Below are positions 55,555 through 64,000 of a stretch of DNA of 64,000 bases, piece by piece. Origin of the DNA: Maritimibacter sp. DP1N21-5 (GTDB lineage Bacteria; Pseudomonadota; Alphaproteobacteria; Rhodobacterales; Rhodobacteraceae); NCBI RefSeq assembly GCF_019218295.1, contig NZ_JAHUZF010000006.1:1984001-2048000 (forward strand), read 5' to 3'. The notes beneath the pieces were generated by a model. That model was not told where the DNA came from. It worked only from the letters and a program-made list of their open reading frames with translations, and ran no database searches. Within the stretch, counting starts at the first letter, position 1. Each line of letters opens with the position of its first letter. Both the position numbers and the translations under genes were made by a program.

Positions 55555-57837
55555 ATGGCGAACAACGGAAACGGTCGCAAGCCGCTCGTTGCGGACAAGC
55601 GTTACTCAAAGGCTTCGAAAACAACGAAAAAAGCGACCAAGAAACCCACCACGACAAAGAAGACCGCGACCGCCAAGCCCGCGCGCCGCGCGGCCTCCCG
55701 CAAGGCGCGGGCGCCGAAACGGCGGCTGCCTCTCATCTTCGCGCTGCCGTTGGCGCTGGTGGCCTGGGTCTTCCGCATCGTGTTTCGGCTGGGTTTCGCC
55801 ACCGCGGTCATCGCGGCGCTCGGGCTGGGCGCGGCGGTCTGGTATACCTCGACCACCATTCCTCCACTGACCCAGCTCGTGGACGGACGTGCCAAGGGCT
55901 CGGTCACGATGCTCGACCGATACGGCAAGACCTATGCCTGGCGCGGGAGCCAGTTCGGCGGCATCGTCACCACCGAAACCGTCAGCCCCGCCGTGAAGGA
56001 CGCGGTCGTCGCCACGGAAGACCGCCGGTTCTACCGTCACTTCGGCCTGTCCCCGCGCGGTATCGCGAGCGCCATAAGGATCAACATGTCCGAGGGACGC
56101 GGGCCCCTCGAAGGACACGGCGGCTCGACCATCACGCAGCAGGTCGCCAAGCTCGTCTGTCTGGGCAACCCCTATGACCCGTCCTCCGGCATGTCCGAGG
56201 CCGAATACGAAGCCGATTGCCGCCGCTCCTCGCTGACCCGCAAGGCGAAGGAAGCGATCTATGCGATGGCGCTCGAGGTCAAGTATTCCAAGGCGGAGAT
56301 CCTCACCATCTACCTCAACCGCGCCTATCTTGGCGGCGGCTCCTACGGGGTCGAAGCCGCAGCGGGCCGGTATTTCGGCGTGTCCGCCAAGGACCTCGAC
56401 GTCAGCGAGGCAGCCGTTCTGGCCGGGCTCCTGACCGCCCCTTCCACCTATGCGCCGACTGCGAACATGGACCGCAGCTGGGCGCGTGCGCTGACCGTCG
56501 TGAAGCTCATGGAACAGCAGGGCTATATCACCGCGGCCGAAGCCGAAGCCGCCCGCGCCAATCCCGCGCGGCTTTCCGAAGCAGCCTCCCGCGAGGCGGG
56601 CGGGTATTTCGCCGACTGGGTGATGACCGAAGGCCCGGACTTCCTGACCCGCGACACGACCGAAGACGTGATCATGCAGACGACCTTCGACCAGGACATC
56701 CAGTCCGCGGCAGAAGAAGCGATGCAGTTCATCTTCTCGGAGAAGGTCTCGCCCGAGTCCAAGGCGCAGGCAGCCATCGTCGTGATGAGCGCGGACGGTG
56801 CCGTGCGCGCCATGGTGGGCGGACGCGAAACCAAGGTGACGGGGGCGTTCAACCGGGCGTCCCAAGCCATGCGCCAGACCGGGTCGGCCTTCAAGCCCTT
56901 CGTCTATGCCGCCGCGCTCGACAATGGCTGGGCCTTCGACAGCACCATCGTGGACGAACCGATCACGCTCAACATCCCTGGCTCCGGCCCCTGGTCGCCC
57001 CAGAACTACACGCGCAAGTTCTATGGCCCCGTGACCCTGACCACGGCCCTCAAGAACTCGCTCAACATTCCGGCCGTGAAGCTTTTCGAGGATGTGGGCC
57101 GGGACGAGGTGATCCGCGTGGCCGAAGGTTTCGGCATAAAATCCGACCTCGCCGCCGGACCGGCGCTGGCGCTCGGGGCGTCGGAGACCACGCTCCTCCA
57201 GATGACCGGCTCCTTTGCCGGCATCCTGAACGGTGGCTCGGCGGTGACGCCCTATGGGCTAACGTCCCTGAAGCTTCTGGGCGACAATACCCCGCTCATG
57301 GAACAGACCGGCGGCATCGGCGACCGCGTCATCACGGAAGGCGCGGCGCTGGAATTGACCTATATGATGAATCAGGTGATCGAGACCGGCACCGGCGGGC
57401 GGGCGCGTGTCGACGGCGTGGAAGCTGCCGGCAAGACGGGCACCACCAGCTCGGCGCGCGATGCCTGGTTCGTGGGTTTCACCAGCGAGTATGTGGTCGG
57501 CGTCTGGATGGGCAACGATGACAACACCCCGCTCAAGGGTGTGACGGGCGGCGGGCTTCCGGCCGAGATCTGGCACGAAACCATCGCCCGCATCCACGAA
57601 GGCATCCCCCCGGAGCCGCTGCACATGCTCATCCCGCTGACCGAGCCGCAGGTCGTCTCGGCGATTCCCGGGACCGAAGGCGAAGGCACCGGACAGGTGA
57701 CCGATCCGCTCTTTGGACCCGGCGGGATCTTCGGACAACCGCAGACGTCGGTGCCTGACCCGCGTGGTCAGCCCGAACCTGTGCCTCTTGAAGATGCAAT
57801 TCGAGGCGTTATTCGCGACATTTTCCGGATCAACTGA
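55555..57837 (+). CDS. Class A penicillin-binding protein (PBP1A-like)
   Basis: Bifunctional peptidoglycan synthase, 760 aa. A long cytoplasmic tail rich in Lys, Thr and Ala (about 9-57) precedes a membrane anchor (about 60-98). The GT51 glycosyltransferase domain (about 110-300) has 'ATEDRRFYRHFG' with catalytic E155, 'HGGSTITQQVAKL' and 'IYLNRAYLGGGSYGVEAAA'. The transpeptidase domain has S444-x-x-K447 ('TGSAFKPF'), S-L-N (502-504) and K-T-G-T (627-630). The start is ATG 55555; the sequence before it is atypical. A disordered Pro/Gly-rich C-terminus follows. Confidence 0.92.
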   Translation: MANNGNGRKPLVADKRYSKASKTTKKATKKPTTTKKTATAKPARRAASRKARAPKRRLPLIFALPLALVAWVFRIVFRLGFATAVIAALGLGAAVWYTSTTIPPLTQLVDGRAKGSVTMLDRYGKTYAWRGSQFGGIVTTETVSPAVKDAVVATEDRRFYRHFGLSPRGIASAIRINMSEGRGPLEGHGGSTITQQVAKLVCLGNPYDPSSGMSEAEYEADCRRSSLTRKAKEAIYAMALEVKYSKAEILTIYLNRAYLGGGSYGVEAAAGRYFGVSAKDLDVSEAAVLAGLLTAPSTYAPTANMDRSWARALTVVKLMEQQGYITAAEAEAARANPARLSEAASREAGGYFADWVMTEGPDFLTRDTTEDVIMQTTFDQDIQSAAEEAMQFIFSEKVSPESKAQAAIVVMSADGAVRAMVGGRETKVTGAFNRASQAMRQTGSAFKPFVYAAALDNGWAFDSTIVDEPITLNIPGSGPWSPQNYTRKFYGPVTLTTALKNSLNIPAVKLFEDVGRDEVIRVAEGFGIKSDLAAGPALALGASETTLLQMTGSFAGILNGGSAVTPYGLTSLKLLGDNTPLMEQTGGIGDRVITEGAALELTYMMNQVIETGTGGRARVDGVEAAGKTGTTSSARDAWFVGFTSEYVVGVWMGNDDNTPLKGVTGGGLPAEIWHETIARIHEGIPPEPLHMLIPLTEPQVVSAIPGTEGEGTGQVTDPLFGPGGIFGQPQTSVPDPRGQPEPVPLEDAIRGVIRDIFRIN

Positions 57838-57956
57838 CCTTCCGCCTCCGCGCTCTTGCCACCCGGGCGGTTATAGGCTCGTGTAGGGATCATTAAGGGT
57901 TTCCCGCGCATGTTCCTTGGGCCCGTGTACAGGCGCGTGGATGGGGAGTTTTCTGG

Positions 57957-59702
57957 ATGAGTCTCGACCGGACCGAAAAGGGCCAGACCGAGCTACGCGC
58001 GGTCCTGCGCCGGAACCGCGCGCTGTTCTGGGCCGTGGGCCTCTTTTCGCTCTTCGTGAACCTGCTGATGCTCACTGGCCCACTCTATATGCTCCAGGTC
58101 TATGACCGGGTGCTGGGCAGCCGCTCCGAAGCCACGCTTCTCGCGATCACGATCCTGATGGCCTATCTCTTCGCGATGATGGGGCTTCTGGATTTCGTCC
58201 GGGGCCGCGTGCTCGCCCGGATCGGCGCCCGGTTCCAGGCCGCGCTTGACCACCGGGTGTTCACGGCGGTGCTGCGCTACGACTCTGTCCAGAACCGGAA
58301 CGCCGGCGCGACCGAGAACGGGCTGAAGGAACTCGAGGCGGTCCGCCGGCTGCTCGCCTCGCCGGTCCTGTCGGCCTTCTACGACCTGCCCTTCACGCCC
58401 ATTTTCCTTGCCGGGATCCTGCTCTTCCACCCCTGGCTCGGCGCGCTCGCGCTTGTCGGGGGCGGTTTCCTCGTTCTGATCGCCATTCTCAACCAGATCA
58501 CGACCTCCGCCCCGGCACGCGCATCGACCCGTGCGACCATGGACAGCGATCAGGTCGCCGATCAACTGCGGTCGGAGGCCGAGATGGTGCGCGCCCTTGG
58601 CATGTCCGACGCCGCCTTCGCCCGCTGGCACAAGGCGCGCCACGCGGCGCTTGCGGATTCGATCCTCTCCGTCGACCGCTCCGGCGCCTATGCCGCAATC
58701 TCCAAGACCTTCCGCATGTTCCTGCAATCCGCGATGCTGGGGCTCGGCGCGCTGCTCGTGCTCGAAGGCGCCGTGACGCCGGGCGTGATGATCGCTTCGT
58801 CCATTCTGCTCGGGCGGGCGCTCGCGCCGATCGACGTGATGATCGCGCAATGGCCGGTGGTGCAAGCGGCGCGGCGCGGCTGGCGCACACTCATGATCCT
58901 GCTCTCCGAGGTGCCGGTGGAAGAACCGCGCACGAAGCTCCCGCGCCCCAGGGCCTTCCTGACCGCCGAAAACCTGACCGTCATCCCCCCCGGGATGCAT
59001 CAGGCCGCGCTGCGCATGGTCAATTTCGACGTCAAACCCGGCGAGGCTTTGGGGGTGATCGGTCCGTCCGGCGCGGGCAAGTCGACCCTCGCCCGCGCGA
59101 TCACCGGGGTCTGGAGCGCCGCGGGCGGGCGCCTGCGGCTGGATGGGGCCGCACTCGATCAATACGGCACGCAGCTTGGCGCGCATGTCGGGTTCCTGCC
59201 CCAGCGCATCCGGCTCTTCGACGGTACGATCGCCGAGAACATCGCAGGCCTGTCCATGCGGCCCGACGATACCCGCGTGGTCGAGGCCGCCAAACGCGCC
59301 GCGGCGCACGACCTGATCCTTCGGCTTCCCGACGGCTACGACACGCGCGTGAAGGGGGCCGGCGGGCTCCTGTCGGGCGGGCAGCTGCAACGCATCGGCC
59401 TTGCCCGGGCACTTTACCGCGACCCCGTCGTGCTCGTGCTCGACGAACCCAACGCCAACCTCGACAACGAGGGCACCGAAGCGCTCAACCGGGCGATCCG
59501 GGCCGTCAAGCAGTCGGGCGGCTGCGTGCTCATCATGGCGCATCGGCCTTCGGCCATTCAGGAGTGCGAAAAACTGCTCGTGCTGGACGACGGCATCCAG
59601 CGCGCCTTCGGCCCACGCGACGACGTGCTGCGCCGGACCGTCCAGAACGCGGCGCAAATCGAACAGAGCAACTTCCAGCGTCAAGGCGGAGGCGTCGCAT
59701 GA
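57957..59702 (+). CDS. Type I secretion system permease/ATPase (PrtD-like)
   Basis: 581 aa, ABC exporter with a membrane domain (about 25-310) and ATPase domain (about 330-565): Walker A 'GPSGAGKST', signature 'LSGGQLQRIGLARAL', Walker B 'VLVLDEPNANLDNEG'. The absence of an N-terminal C39-like domain and the 'NLLMLTGPLYMLQVYDRVLGSRSEATLL' start (over residues 34-60) place it in the PrtD group, which exports RTX-type proteins. The HlyD gene follows with a 4-base overlap (ATGA). No RTX substrate or TolC gene is adjacent. Confidence 0.93.
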   Translation: MSLDRTEKGQTELRAVLRRNRALFWAVGLFSLFVNLLMLTGPLYMLQVYDRVLGSRSEATLLAITILMAYLFAMMGLLDFVRGRVLARIGARFQAALDHRVFTAVLRYDSVQNRNAGATENGLKELEAVRRLLASPVLSAFYDLPFTPIFLAGILLFHPWLGALALVGGGFLVLIAILNQITTSAPARASTRATMDSDQVADQLRSEAEMVRALGMSDAAFARWHKARHAALADSILSVDRSGAYAAISKTFRMFLQSAMLGLGALLVLEGAVTPGVMIASSILLGRALAPIDVMIAQWPVVQAARRGWRTLMILLSEVPVEEPRTKLPRPRAFLTAENLTVIPPGMHQAALRMVNFDVKPGEALGVIGPSGAGKSTLARAITGVWSAAGGRLRLDGAALDQYGTQLGAHVGFLPQRIRLFDGTIAENIAGLSMRPDDTRVVEAAKRAAAHDLILRLPDGYDTRVKGAGGLLSGGQLQRIGLARALYRDPVVLVLDEPNANLDNEGTEALNRAIRAVKQSGGCVLIMAHRPSAIQECEKLLVLDDGIQRAFGPRDDVLRRTVQNAAQIEQSNFQRQGGGVA

Positions 59703-61072
59703 CAAGGGACGTCACCCGGCCAAAGCCCCTCGAACTGACCAACCCCATTCTGCCGACCGCGCCGGAGGCGGACGTCGCCCGCGCCTGGTCGGCCCGGTCG
59801 CATGTGATCGCAGGATTCGCGGGGCTCGTCCTGCTGGTCGGGGGGTTCGGCACCTGGTCGATCACCACCGACATCGCAGGGGCGATCGTGGCCCCCGGCG
59901 CGGTCGAAGCCGAGCAGAACCGGCAGGTCGTCCAGCATCCGGACGGCGGCGTGATCGACACCATCGAGGTGCGCGAAGGCGACAGGGTCGAACCGGGCGA
60001 CGTGCTGATCCGACTGGACCCGGAACAACTCCAGTCCGAACTCACCATCGTGCAGAACCAGCTTTTCGAGCTCGTCGCGCGGCGTGGCCGGCTCGAGGCG
60101 GAACGCGACGGGTCCGTGGCGGTCACCTTCGATCCCATGCTGTCTGAAGCTCTCGCAACCGCGCCCGAGACCGCCGCGCTGATGGACGGACAGGTCCGGC
60201 TCTTCACTCAACGGCGCGAAAATCTTGCCGCCGAACGGTCCCAGCTTGAAAAGCGGGTCGAACAGATCGCCGACCAGAACCACGGAATCGACGCACAGCA
60301 AACCGCCTTGTCGCGGCAACTTTCCCTGATCGAAGAGGAACTCGCCAACAAACGCTCGCTTCTCGACCGCAGCCTCGTACAAAGCTCAGTCGTCCTCGCG
60401 CTCGAACGGGATCAGGCGGCGATCATGGGGCAGCAGGGCGAATTGACTTCGCTGCATGCCCAGAACGAAGGCCGGATCACGGAAATCGAGATCGAGATCC
60501 TGAAACTCGACCAGACGCGCCGGGAAGAGGCGATCACCATGCTGCGCGACCTTGGCTATCAGGAACTCGAACTTGCCGAACGGCGACGCGCGCTCAAGTC
60601 GCAGCTTGGCCGCCTCGACATCCGCGCCCCTCTGTCCGGCGTCGTCCATGCGATGCAGGTCTTTGCCGAACGCGAGGTCATTGGGCCGGCGCAGCCGCTG
60701 CTTTACATCGTGCCACAGGACAACCGGCTCGTCATCGCGGCGCAGGTCGATCCGATCCACATCGACGAAATCCATGTCGGGCAAGAGGTGTCGCTGCGAC
60801 TCGCGTCGCTCGACAGCCGCCAGACCCCGGTGCTCGAGGGTCGGGTCCTGACCATCTCCGCCGACGCCCTGATCGAAGAGGCCACGGGGCGCAGCTACTA
60901 CCGCGCCCGGATCGAGCTTTCGCCCGAGGAACTCGCCCGGTTGCCCGAGGGCACGGTGCTCATTCCCGGGATGCCTGTCGAAAGCTACCTGCGCACCGCC
61001 GACCGCACGCCACTCGCTTATCTGGTGAAGCCGCTCGCGGATTACTTCAACCGGGCCTTCCGGGAAAGCTGA
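59699..61072 (+). CDS. HlyD-family type I secretion periplasmic adaptor
   Basis: 457 aa. A cytoplasmic segment and one membrane anchor (about 35-58) lead to a lipoyl half 'VVQHPDGGVIDTIEVREGDRV', a long alpha-helical hairpin rich in Gln, Leu and Glu (about 120-290), the second lipoyl half 'LDIRAPLSGVVHAMQVFAE' and a beta-barrel domain ending 'PLADYFNRAFRES'. The last motif is the standard ending of HlyD/PrtE adaptors. It should link the PrtD-like ABC protein to a TolC-type channel encoded elsewhere. It overlaps the ABC gene by four bases. Confidence 0.93.
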   Translation: MTRDVTRPKPLELTNPILPTAPEADVARAWSARSHVIAGFAGLVLLVGGFGTWSITTDIAGAIVAPGAVEAEQNRQVVQHPDGGVIDTIEVREGDRVEPGDVLIRLDPEQLQSELTIVQNQLFELVARRGRLEAERDGSVAVTFDPMLSEALATAPETAALMDGQVRLFTQRRENLAAERSQLEKRVEQIADQNHGIDAQQTALSRQLSLIEEELANKRSLLDRSLVQSSVVLALERDQAAIMGQQGELTSLHAQNEGRITEIEIEILKLDQTRREEAITMLRDLGYQELELAERRRALKSQLGRLDIRAPLSGVVHAMQVFAEREVIGPAQPLLYIVPQDNRLVIAAQVDPIHIDEIHVGQEVSLRLASLDSRQTPVLEGRVLTISADALIEEATGRSYYRARIELSPEELARLPEGTVLIPGMPVESYLRTADRTPLAYLVKPLADYFNRAFRES

Positions 61073-61150
61073 CCCTTTCCCTCCGCCTGCGCAAAGGCTA
61101 GCCTCCGCCCGGACGACCCGGACCTTCTCCGGGCGCGAAGGAGACCCCGG

Positions 61151-61612
61151 ATGAGCCAGATCGAAACCCGCCTCGCCGAACTCGGCGTCACCCTCCCCGA
61201 CGCACCGGCACCGGCCGCGAACTATGTGCCCTATGTCGTGTCCGGTAACATGGTCTATGTCTCGGGGCAGGTCTCGATGGCCGAGGGCGCGCTGGTGACC
61301 GGCAAGCTCGGCGTCGACATGGACGTCGAGAGCGGCGCCGTCGCCGCGCGCGCCTGCGCAATCTCGCTCCTCGCGCAACTCAAGGCGGCGACCGGCGGCG
61401 ACATCGACCGTCTCAAGCGCGTAGTGAAGCTGGTGGGATTCGTCAATTCGACCCCCGAATTTGGCGACCAACCCAAGGTAATCAACGGCGCCTCCGACTT
61501 TCTCGTCGAGGCACTGGGGGACAAGGGCCGCCACGCGCGCTCGGCGGTGTCCGCCGCCTCCCTGCCCTTCGGCGTCGCCGTCGAGATCGAGGCGATCTTC
61601 GAAATCGCCTGA
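61151..61612 (+). CDS. RidA family protein (YjgF/YER057c/UK114)
   Basis: 153 aa, a longer RidA-like form. It ends 'RSAVSAASLPFGVAVEIEAIFEIA', in which the conserved Arg and the 'AxLPxGVxVEIEAI' ending are typical. 'YVVSGNMVYVSGQVSMAEG' is the usual beta-strand start. RidA proteins hydrolyse reactive enamine/imine intermediates from PLP enzymes; this subgroup is not biochemically settled. It has a GAAGGAGA ribosome binding site and is the first gene of a three-gene group. Confidence 0.9.
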   Translation: MSQIETRLAELGVTLPDAPAPAANYVPYVVSGNMVYVSGQVSMAEGALVTGKLGVDMDVESGAVAARACAISLLAQLKAATGGDIDRLKRVVKLVGFVNSTPEFGDQPKVINGASDFLVEALGDKGRHARSAVSAASLPFGVAVEIEAIFEIA

Positions 61613-61618
61613 TCCCCG

Positions 61619-62395
61619 ATGACCCCCTCGGTTCCGCTTCCTGACGCCTTTCTGAAGGCGCCCATCGCTCACCGCGCCTATCATGACAAGGCGCGAGGCA
61701 GGCCCGAAAACGCGCCCGCCGCTATCCGCGCCGCCCTTGAGGCGGGCTACGGGATCGAGGTCGACATTCAGCCGTCCCGCGACGGCGTGCCCATGGTCTT
61801 TCACGACTATGATCTCGGCCGCCTCACCCACGAGACGGGCCCGGTTGCCCAACGCACTTCCTCGGACCTTCGCGCCATCCGGCTCAAAGACAGCCGCGAG
61901 ACGATCCCCACCCTCGCCGAAGTGCTGGAAATGGTCGGCGGTCGCGCGCCACTACTCATCGAGATCAAGGATCAGGACGGCGCATTGGGCCCGAACGTGG
62001 GTCCGCTGGAGGCCGCCGTCGCCGCCGCACTCATGGACTACGAGGGGCCCGTCGCCGTGATGTCGTTCAACCCCCATGCCGTCGCGGCCCTTGCACGCCT
62101 CGCACCGCATATCCCGCGCGGCCTGACCACCTGCGCCTTCGCTGAAGACGACTGGCCTCTGGTCAAGGCGGACCGGCTGGCCGAACTCGCGGCCATTCCC
62201 GACTACGACCGGGTCGGCGCGAGCTTCATCAGCCATGACGCGACCGACCTCTCCGCCGCCCCCGTCTCCGCGCTCAAGGCCCGGGGCGTGCCGGTCCTGT
62301 GCTGGACCGTGAAGTCCCTCGCGCAAGAGACACAAGCGCGTGACATTGCCGACAACGTGACCTTTGAGCGCTACCGGGCCCCGCTCGGCGGTTGA
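61619..62395 (+). CDS. Glycerophosphodiester phosphodiesterase family protein
   Basis: 258 aa GDPD TIM barrel. The catalytic start reads 'IAHRAYHDKARGRPENAPAA', with 'GIEVDIQPSRDGVPMVFHD' carrying the metal-binding Glu/Asp and the second His. 'PLLIEIKDQDG' and 'PVLCWTVKS' follow. No signal peptide, so it is cytoplasmic. 'H-R-A-Y' replaces the usual H-R-G. It starts 7 bases after ridA. The substrate is presumably a glycerophosphodiester from lipid turnover, unproven. Confidence 0.9.
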   Translation: MTPSVPLPDAFLKAPIAHRAYHDKARGRPENAPAAIRAALEAGYGIEVDIQPSRDGVPMVFHDYDLGRLTHETGPVAQRTSSDLRAIRLKDSRETIPTLAEVLEMVGGRAPLLIEIKDQDGALGPNVGPLEAAVAAALMDYEGPVAVMSFNPHAVAALARLAPHIPRGLTTCAFAEDDWPLVKADRLAELAAIPDYDRVGASFISHDATDLSAAPVSALKARGVPVLCWTVKSLAQETQARDIADNVTFERYRAPLGG

Positions 62396-62426
62396 CCTCC
62401 GGCGAACACAGGCGTTCCATCCGCAC

Positions 62427-63608
62427 ATGGTTTCCCAGAACATCGAAATCCGCCTACACGACAGTCTCACCGAGATCGCCGCCGAAGACTGGAACGCCTG
62501 TGCCGCGCCCGAAGGGAGCGCACAGCCAGACGATCCTTTCACGACCCACCGGTTCCTCCTTGCGCTCGAAGTCTCCGGCTCGGTCGGGCCGGGCACCGGC
62601 TGGCAGCCGCACTACCTTACCGCCCATGACGACAGCGGCATGATTGGCGCCGTCCCGATGTATGCGAAATCCCACAGCCAGGGCGAATATGTCTTCGACC
62701 ATTCCTGGGCCCATGCCTGGGAACGCGCGGGTGGGCGCTACTACCCCAAGCTCCAGATCGCGGTGCCCTTCACCCCCGCGACCGGTCGCCGTTTCCTGAC
62801 CCGTCCCGATGCGCACCTGCGCGCCATGGCCGCGCTGACCCAGGGTGCCATCCAGATCACGGCGGACAACGGGCTCTCGTCGCTCCATGTCACCTTCTGC
62901 ACCGAAGCCGAAGCGCTCGCGGGCCGGGAGATGGGCCTTCTTCACCGGGTCCACAGCCAATACCACTGGATGAACCGGGGCTATCGCGACTTCGACGGCT
63001 TCCTTGCTGACCTCTCCTCGCGCAAACGCAAGGCGATCCGCAAGGACCGCGCTACCGCACAGGCCTTTGGCGGCGAGATCATCGCACTTACCGGCGAGGC
63101 TCTCGAGCCCCGACACTGGGACGCCTTCTGGACGTTCTATCAGGACACCGGCGCGCGCAAATGGGGAACGCCCTACCTCACCCGCGCCTTTTTCGACGAA
63201 ATCCAGCGCAGCATGCGCGACGACGTGCTTCTCGTCTTCGCCCTGCGGGACGGGCAACCCATCGCGGGCGCGCTCAACTTCATGGGCCGTGACGCGCTCT
63301 TCGGGCGCTACTGGGGATGCACCGAGCATCACCCGGCGCTCCACTTCGAACTCTGCTACTATCAGGCCATCGACCATGCCATCGAACGTGGCCTGTCGCG
63401 GGTCGAGGCCGGTGCACAGGGCGACCACAAACTTGCCCGGGGCTACCTGCCCGTCACGACCCACTCGCTGCACTGGATCACCGATCCCGGCTTTCGCCGC
63501 GCCGTGGCGGATTTCACCGAACGGGAGGCGCAGGCCGTGGACGAGGACATCGACATCCTCACCTCCCTGGGCCCCTTCAGACGCAGCGAACGCTCCTCCG
63601 CGCATTGA
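62427..63608 (+). CDS. FemAB-like / GNAT-fold acyltransferase (peptidogalycan biosynthesis family)
   Basis: 393 aa. The pattern 'DDPFTTHRFLLALEVSGSVGPGTGW' in the first part, 'YVFDHSWAHAWERAGGRYYPKLQIAVPFTPATGRRFL', 'SRKRKAIRKDR' and 'LFGRYWGCTEHHPALHFELCYYQAIDHAI' (a run of family blocks) match the PF04339 group of GNAT-like proteins. These have been called peptidoglycan biosynthesis proteins without clear proof. It begins 31 bases after the GDPD gene and may be co-transcribed with it. The in-frame start 62427 was chosen since earlier codons lie inside the GDPD gene. Confidence 0.88.
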   Translation: MVSQNIEIRLHDSLTEIAAEDWNACAAPEGSAQPDDPFTTHRFLLALEVSGSVGPGTGWQPHYLTAHDDSGMIGAVPMYAKSHSQGEYVFDHSWAHAWERAGGRYYPKLQIAVPFTPATGRRFLTRPDAHLRAMAALTQGAIQITADNGLSSLHVTFCTEAEALAGREMGLLHRVHSQYHWMNRGYRDFDGFLADLSSRKRKAIRKDRATAQAFGGEIIALTGEALEPRHWDAFWTFYQDTGARKWGTPYLTRAFFDEIQRSMRDDVLLVFALRDGQPIAGALNFMGRDALFGRYWGCTEHHPALHFELCYYQAIDHAIERGLSRVEAGAQGDHKLARGYLPVTTHSLHWITDPGFRRAVADFTEREAQAVDEDIDILTSLGPFRRSERSSAH

Positions 63609-63659
63609 CGCCCAAGGCCTTGGCCCCCACATTCACATAAACGAATTTGGAGGTTTCCC

Positions 63660-64000
63660 ATGTCCTACACCATCGACCGCAGCTTTCCCGGCGCCGATTT
63701 CGAAGAGATCGACGCCCGCACCCGCAAGGCGCTTGGCGATGCGGGCTTCGGCGTTCTGACCGAGATCGACGTGAAGGCGACGATGAAGAAAAAGATCGAC
63801 AAGGATATGGACGACTACCGCATCCTCGGGGCCTGCAACCCGGGCATGGCTTGGCAGGCGATCGGGATGGAGGCAAAGGTCGGCGCCATGCTGCCCTGCA
63901 ACGTCATCCTGCGCTCGGTCGAGGGCGGGGTCGAGGTCTCCGCCGTCGATCCCGTGGCGTCGATGTCGGGCATCGACAATTCTGACCTCAAGACGGTCGC
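63660..64000 (+). CDS. DUF302 domain protein, partial at window end
   Basis: The 5' 113 codons of a gene cut by the window end. 'GFGVLTEIDVKATMKKKIDKD' and 'YRILGACNPGMAWQAIGMEAK' with 'GAMLPCNVILRSVEGG' are the DUF302 signatures, including the conserved C-N-P and P-C-N motifs. Such proteins are about 130 residues, so it is nearly complete. A strong ribosome binding site (TTGGAGG) precedes ATG 63660. Function is not established; some DUF302 proteins appear with heavy-metal or sulfur genes. It follows the FemAB-like gene by about 50 bases. Confidence 0.9.
   Translation, partial: MSYTIDRSFPGADFEEIDARTRKALGDAGFGVLTEIDVKATMKKKIDKDMDDYRILGACNPGMAWQAIGMEAKVGAMLPCNVILRSVEGGVEVSAVDPVASMSGIDNSDLKTV

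Noticed and set aside
61106..61135. CGCCCGG...CCGGGCG inverted repeat before ridA as a regulatory site
   Set aside because: Arms are short, the loop is about 16 bases and the surrounding sequence is very GC-rich; it could easily occur by chance.

Overview
The window is GC-rich, densely coded chromosomal DNA. Protein families and gene order point to an alphaproteobacterium of the Rhodobacteraceae/Roseobacter group: a LuxR/LuxI quorum-sensing pair, the folB-folP-glmM cluster, glyQ and glyS separated by a DUF6446 gene, a SAM-II riboswitch before metZ, an FdVI-type ferredoxin, a GTTC-N7-GTTC LexA box and the glnK-amtB pair. The species cannot be named from the sequence alone. I see no rRNA, tRNA, insertion sequence, prophage or CRISPR array, and no non-coding gap longer than about 300 bases. 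It reads as mostly core genome with a few odd genes.

Layout. 0-1.4 kb: AHL receptor and AHL synthase. 1.5-7.3 kb (minus): acyl-CoA synthetase, ABC exporter, ilvD. 7.5-12.4 kb (plus): GbsR/MarR-type regulator and an RND efflux pump. 12.4-23.8 kb (minus): glmM, folP, folB, a SleB-type hydrolase, a PPDK-like PEP-binding protein, glyS, DUF1206, DUF6446, glyQ. 24-25.8 kb: a periplasmic trypsin-like protein with no catalytic triad. 25.9-31.9 kb (minus): a PLP lyase, trkH, a stand-alone CheB domain, folE2, and metZ behind a SAM-II riboswitch with a terminator. 32-38.5 kb: hydrolase, Nu-class GST, yciB, a DMT transporter, two uncharacterised genes, ftsY, a YhhN protein. 38.6-44.5 kb: an AlkB-like monooxygenase with a coupled secreted protein, xseA, a PfpI-type protein, purD, a VCBS-repeat protein. 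44.6-50.4 kb: fdxE, an SOS-controlled DnaE2-like fragment, a lipoprotein, prmA, a VOC/TetR pair, an aldehyde dehydrogenase. 50.6-55.3 kb: sseA-aminotransferase, a hemerythrin, amtB-glnK. 55.5-64 kb (plus): a class A PBP, type I secretion ABC and HlyD proteins, RidA-GDPD-FemAB-like genes, and a DUF302 gene cut by the window end.

How the genes fit together. Folate synthesis (folE2, folB, folP) and cell-wall supply and turnover (glmM, SleB, PBP) are represented. Sulfur and methionine metabolism appear as metZ, the cystathionine lyase-like enzyme and sseA, with SAM feedback on metZ through the riboswitch. Nitrogen supply is represented by glnK-amtB.

The most unusual observations are these: a promoter whose -10 box is overlapped by an SOS box and which drives only an OB-fold piece of DnaE2; a pseudo-protease; a FolB fused to a kinase-like domain; a PPDK-like protein with altered ATP-site residues; and a helically phased direct repeat upstream of the AlkB-like gene. 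No clearly new multi-gene system is evident.
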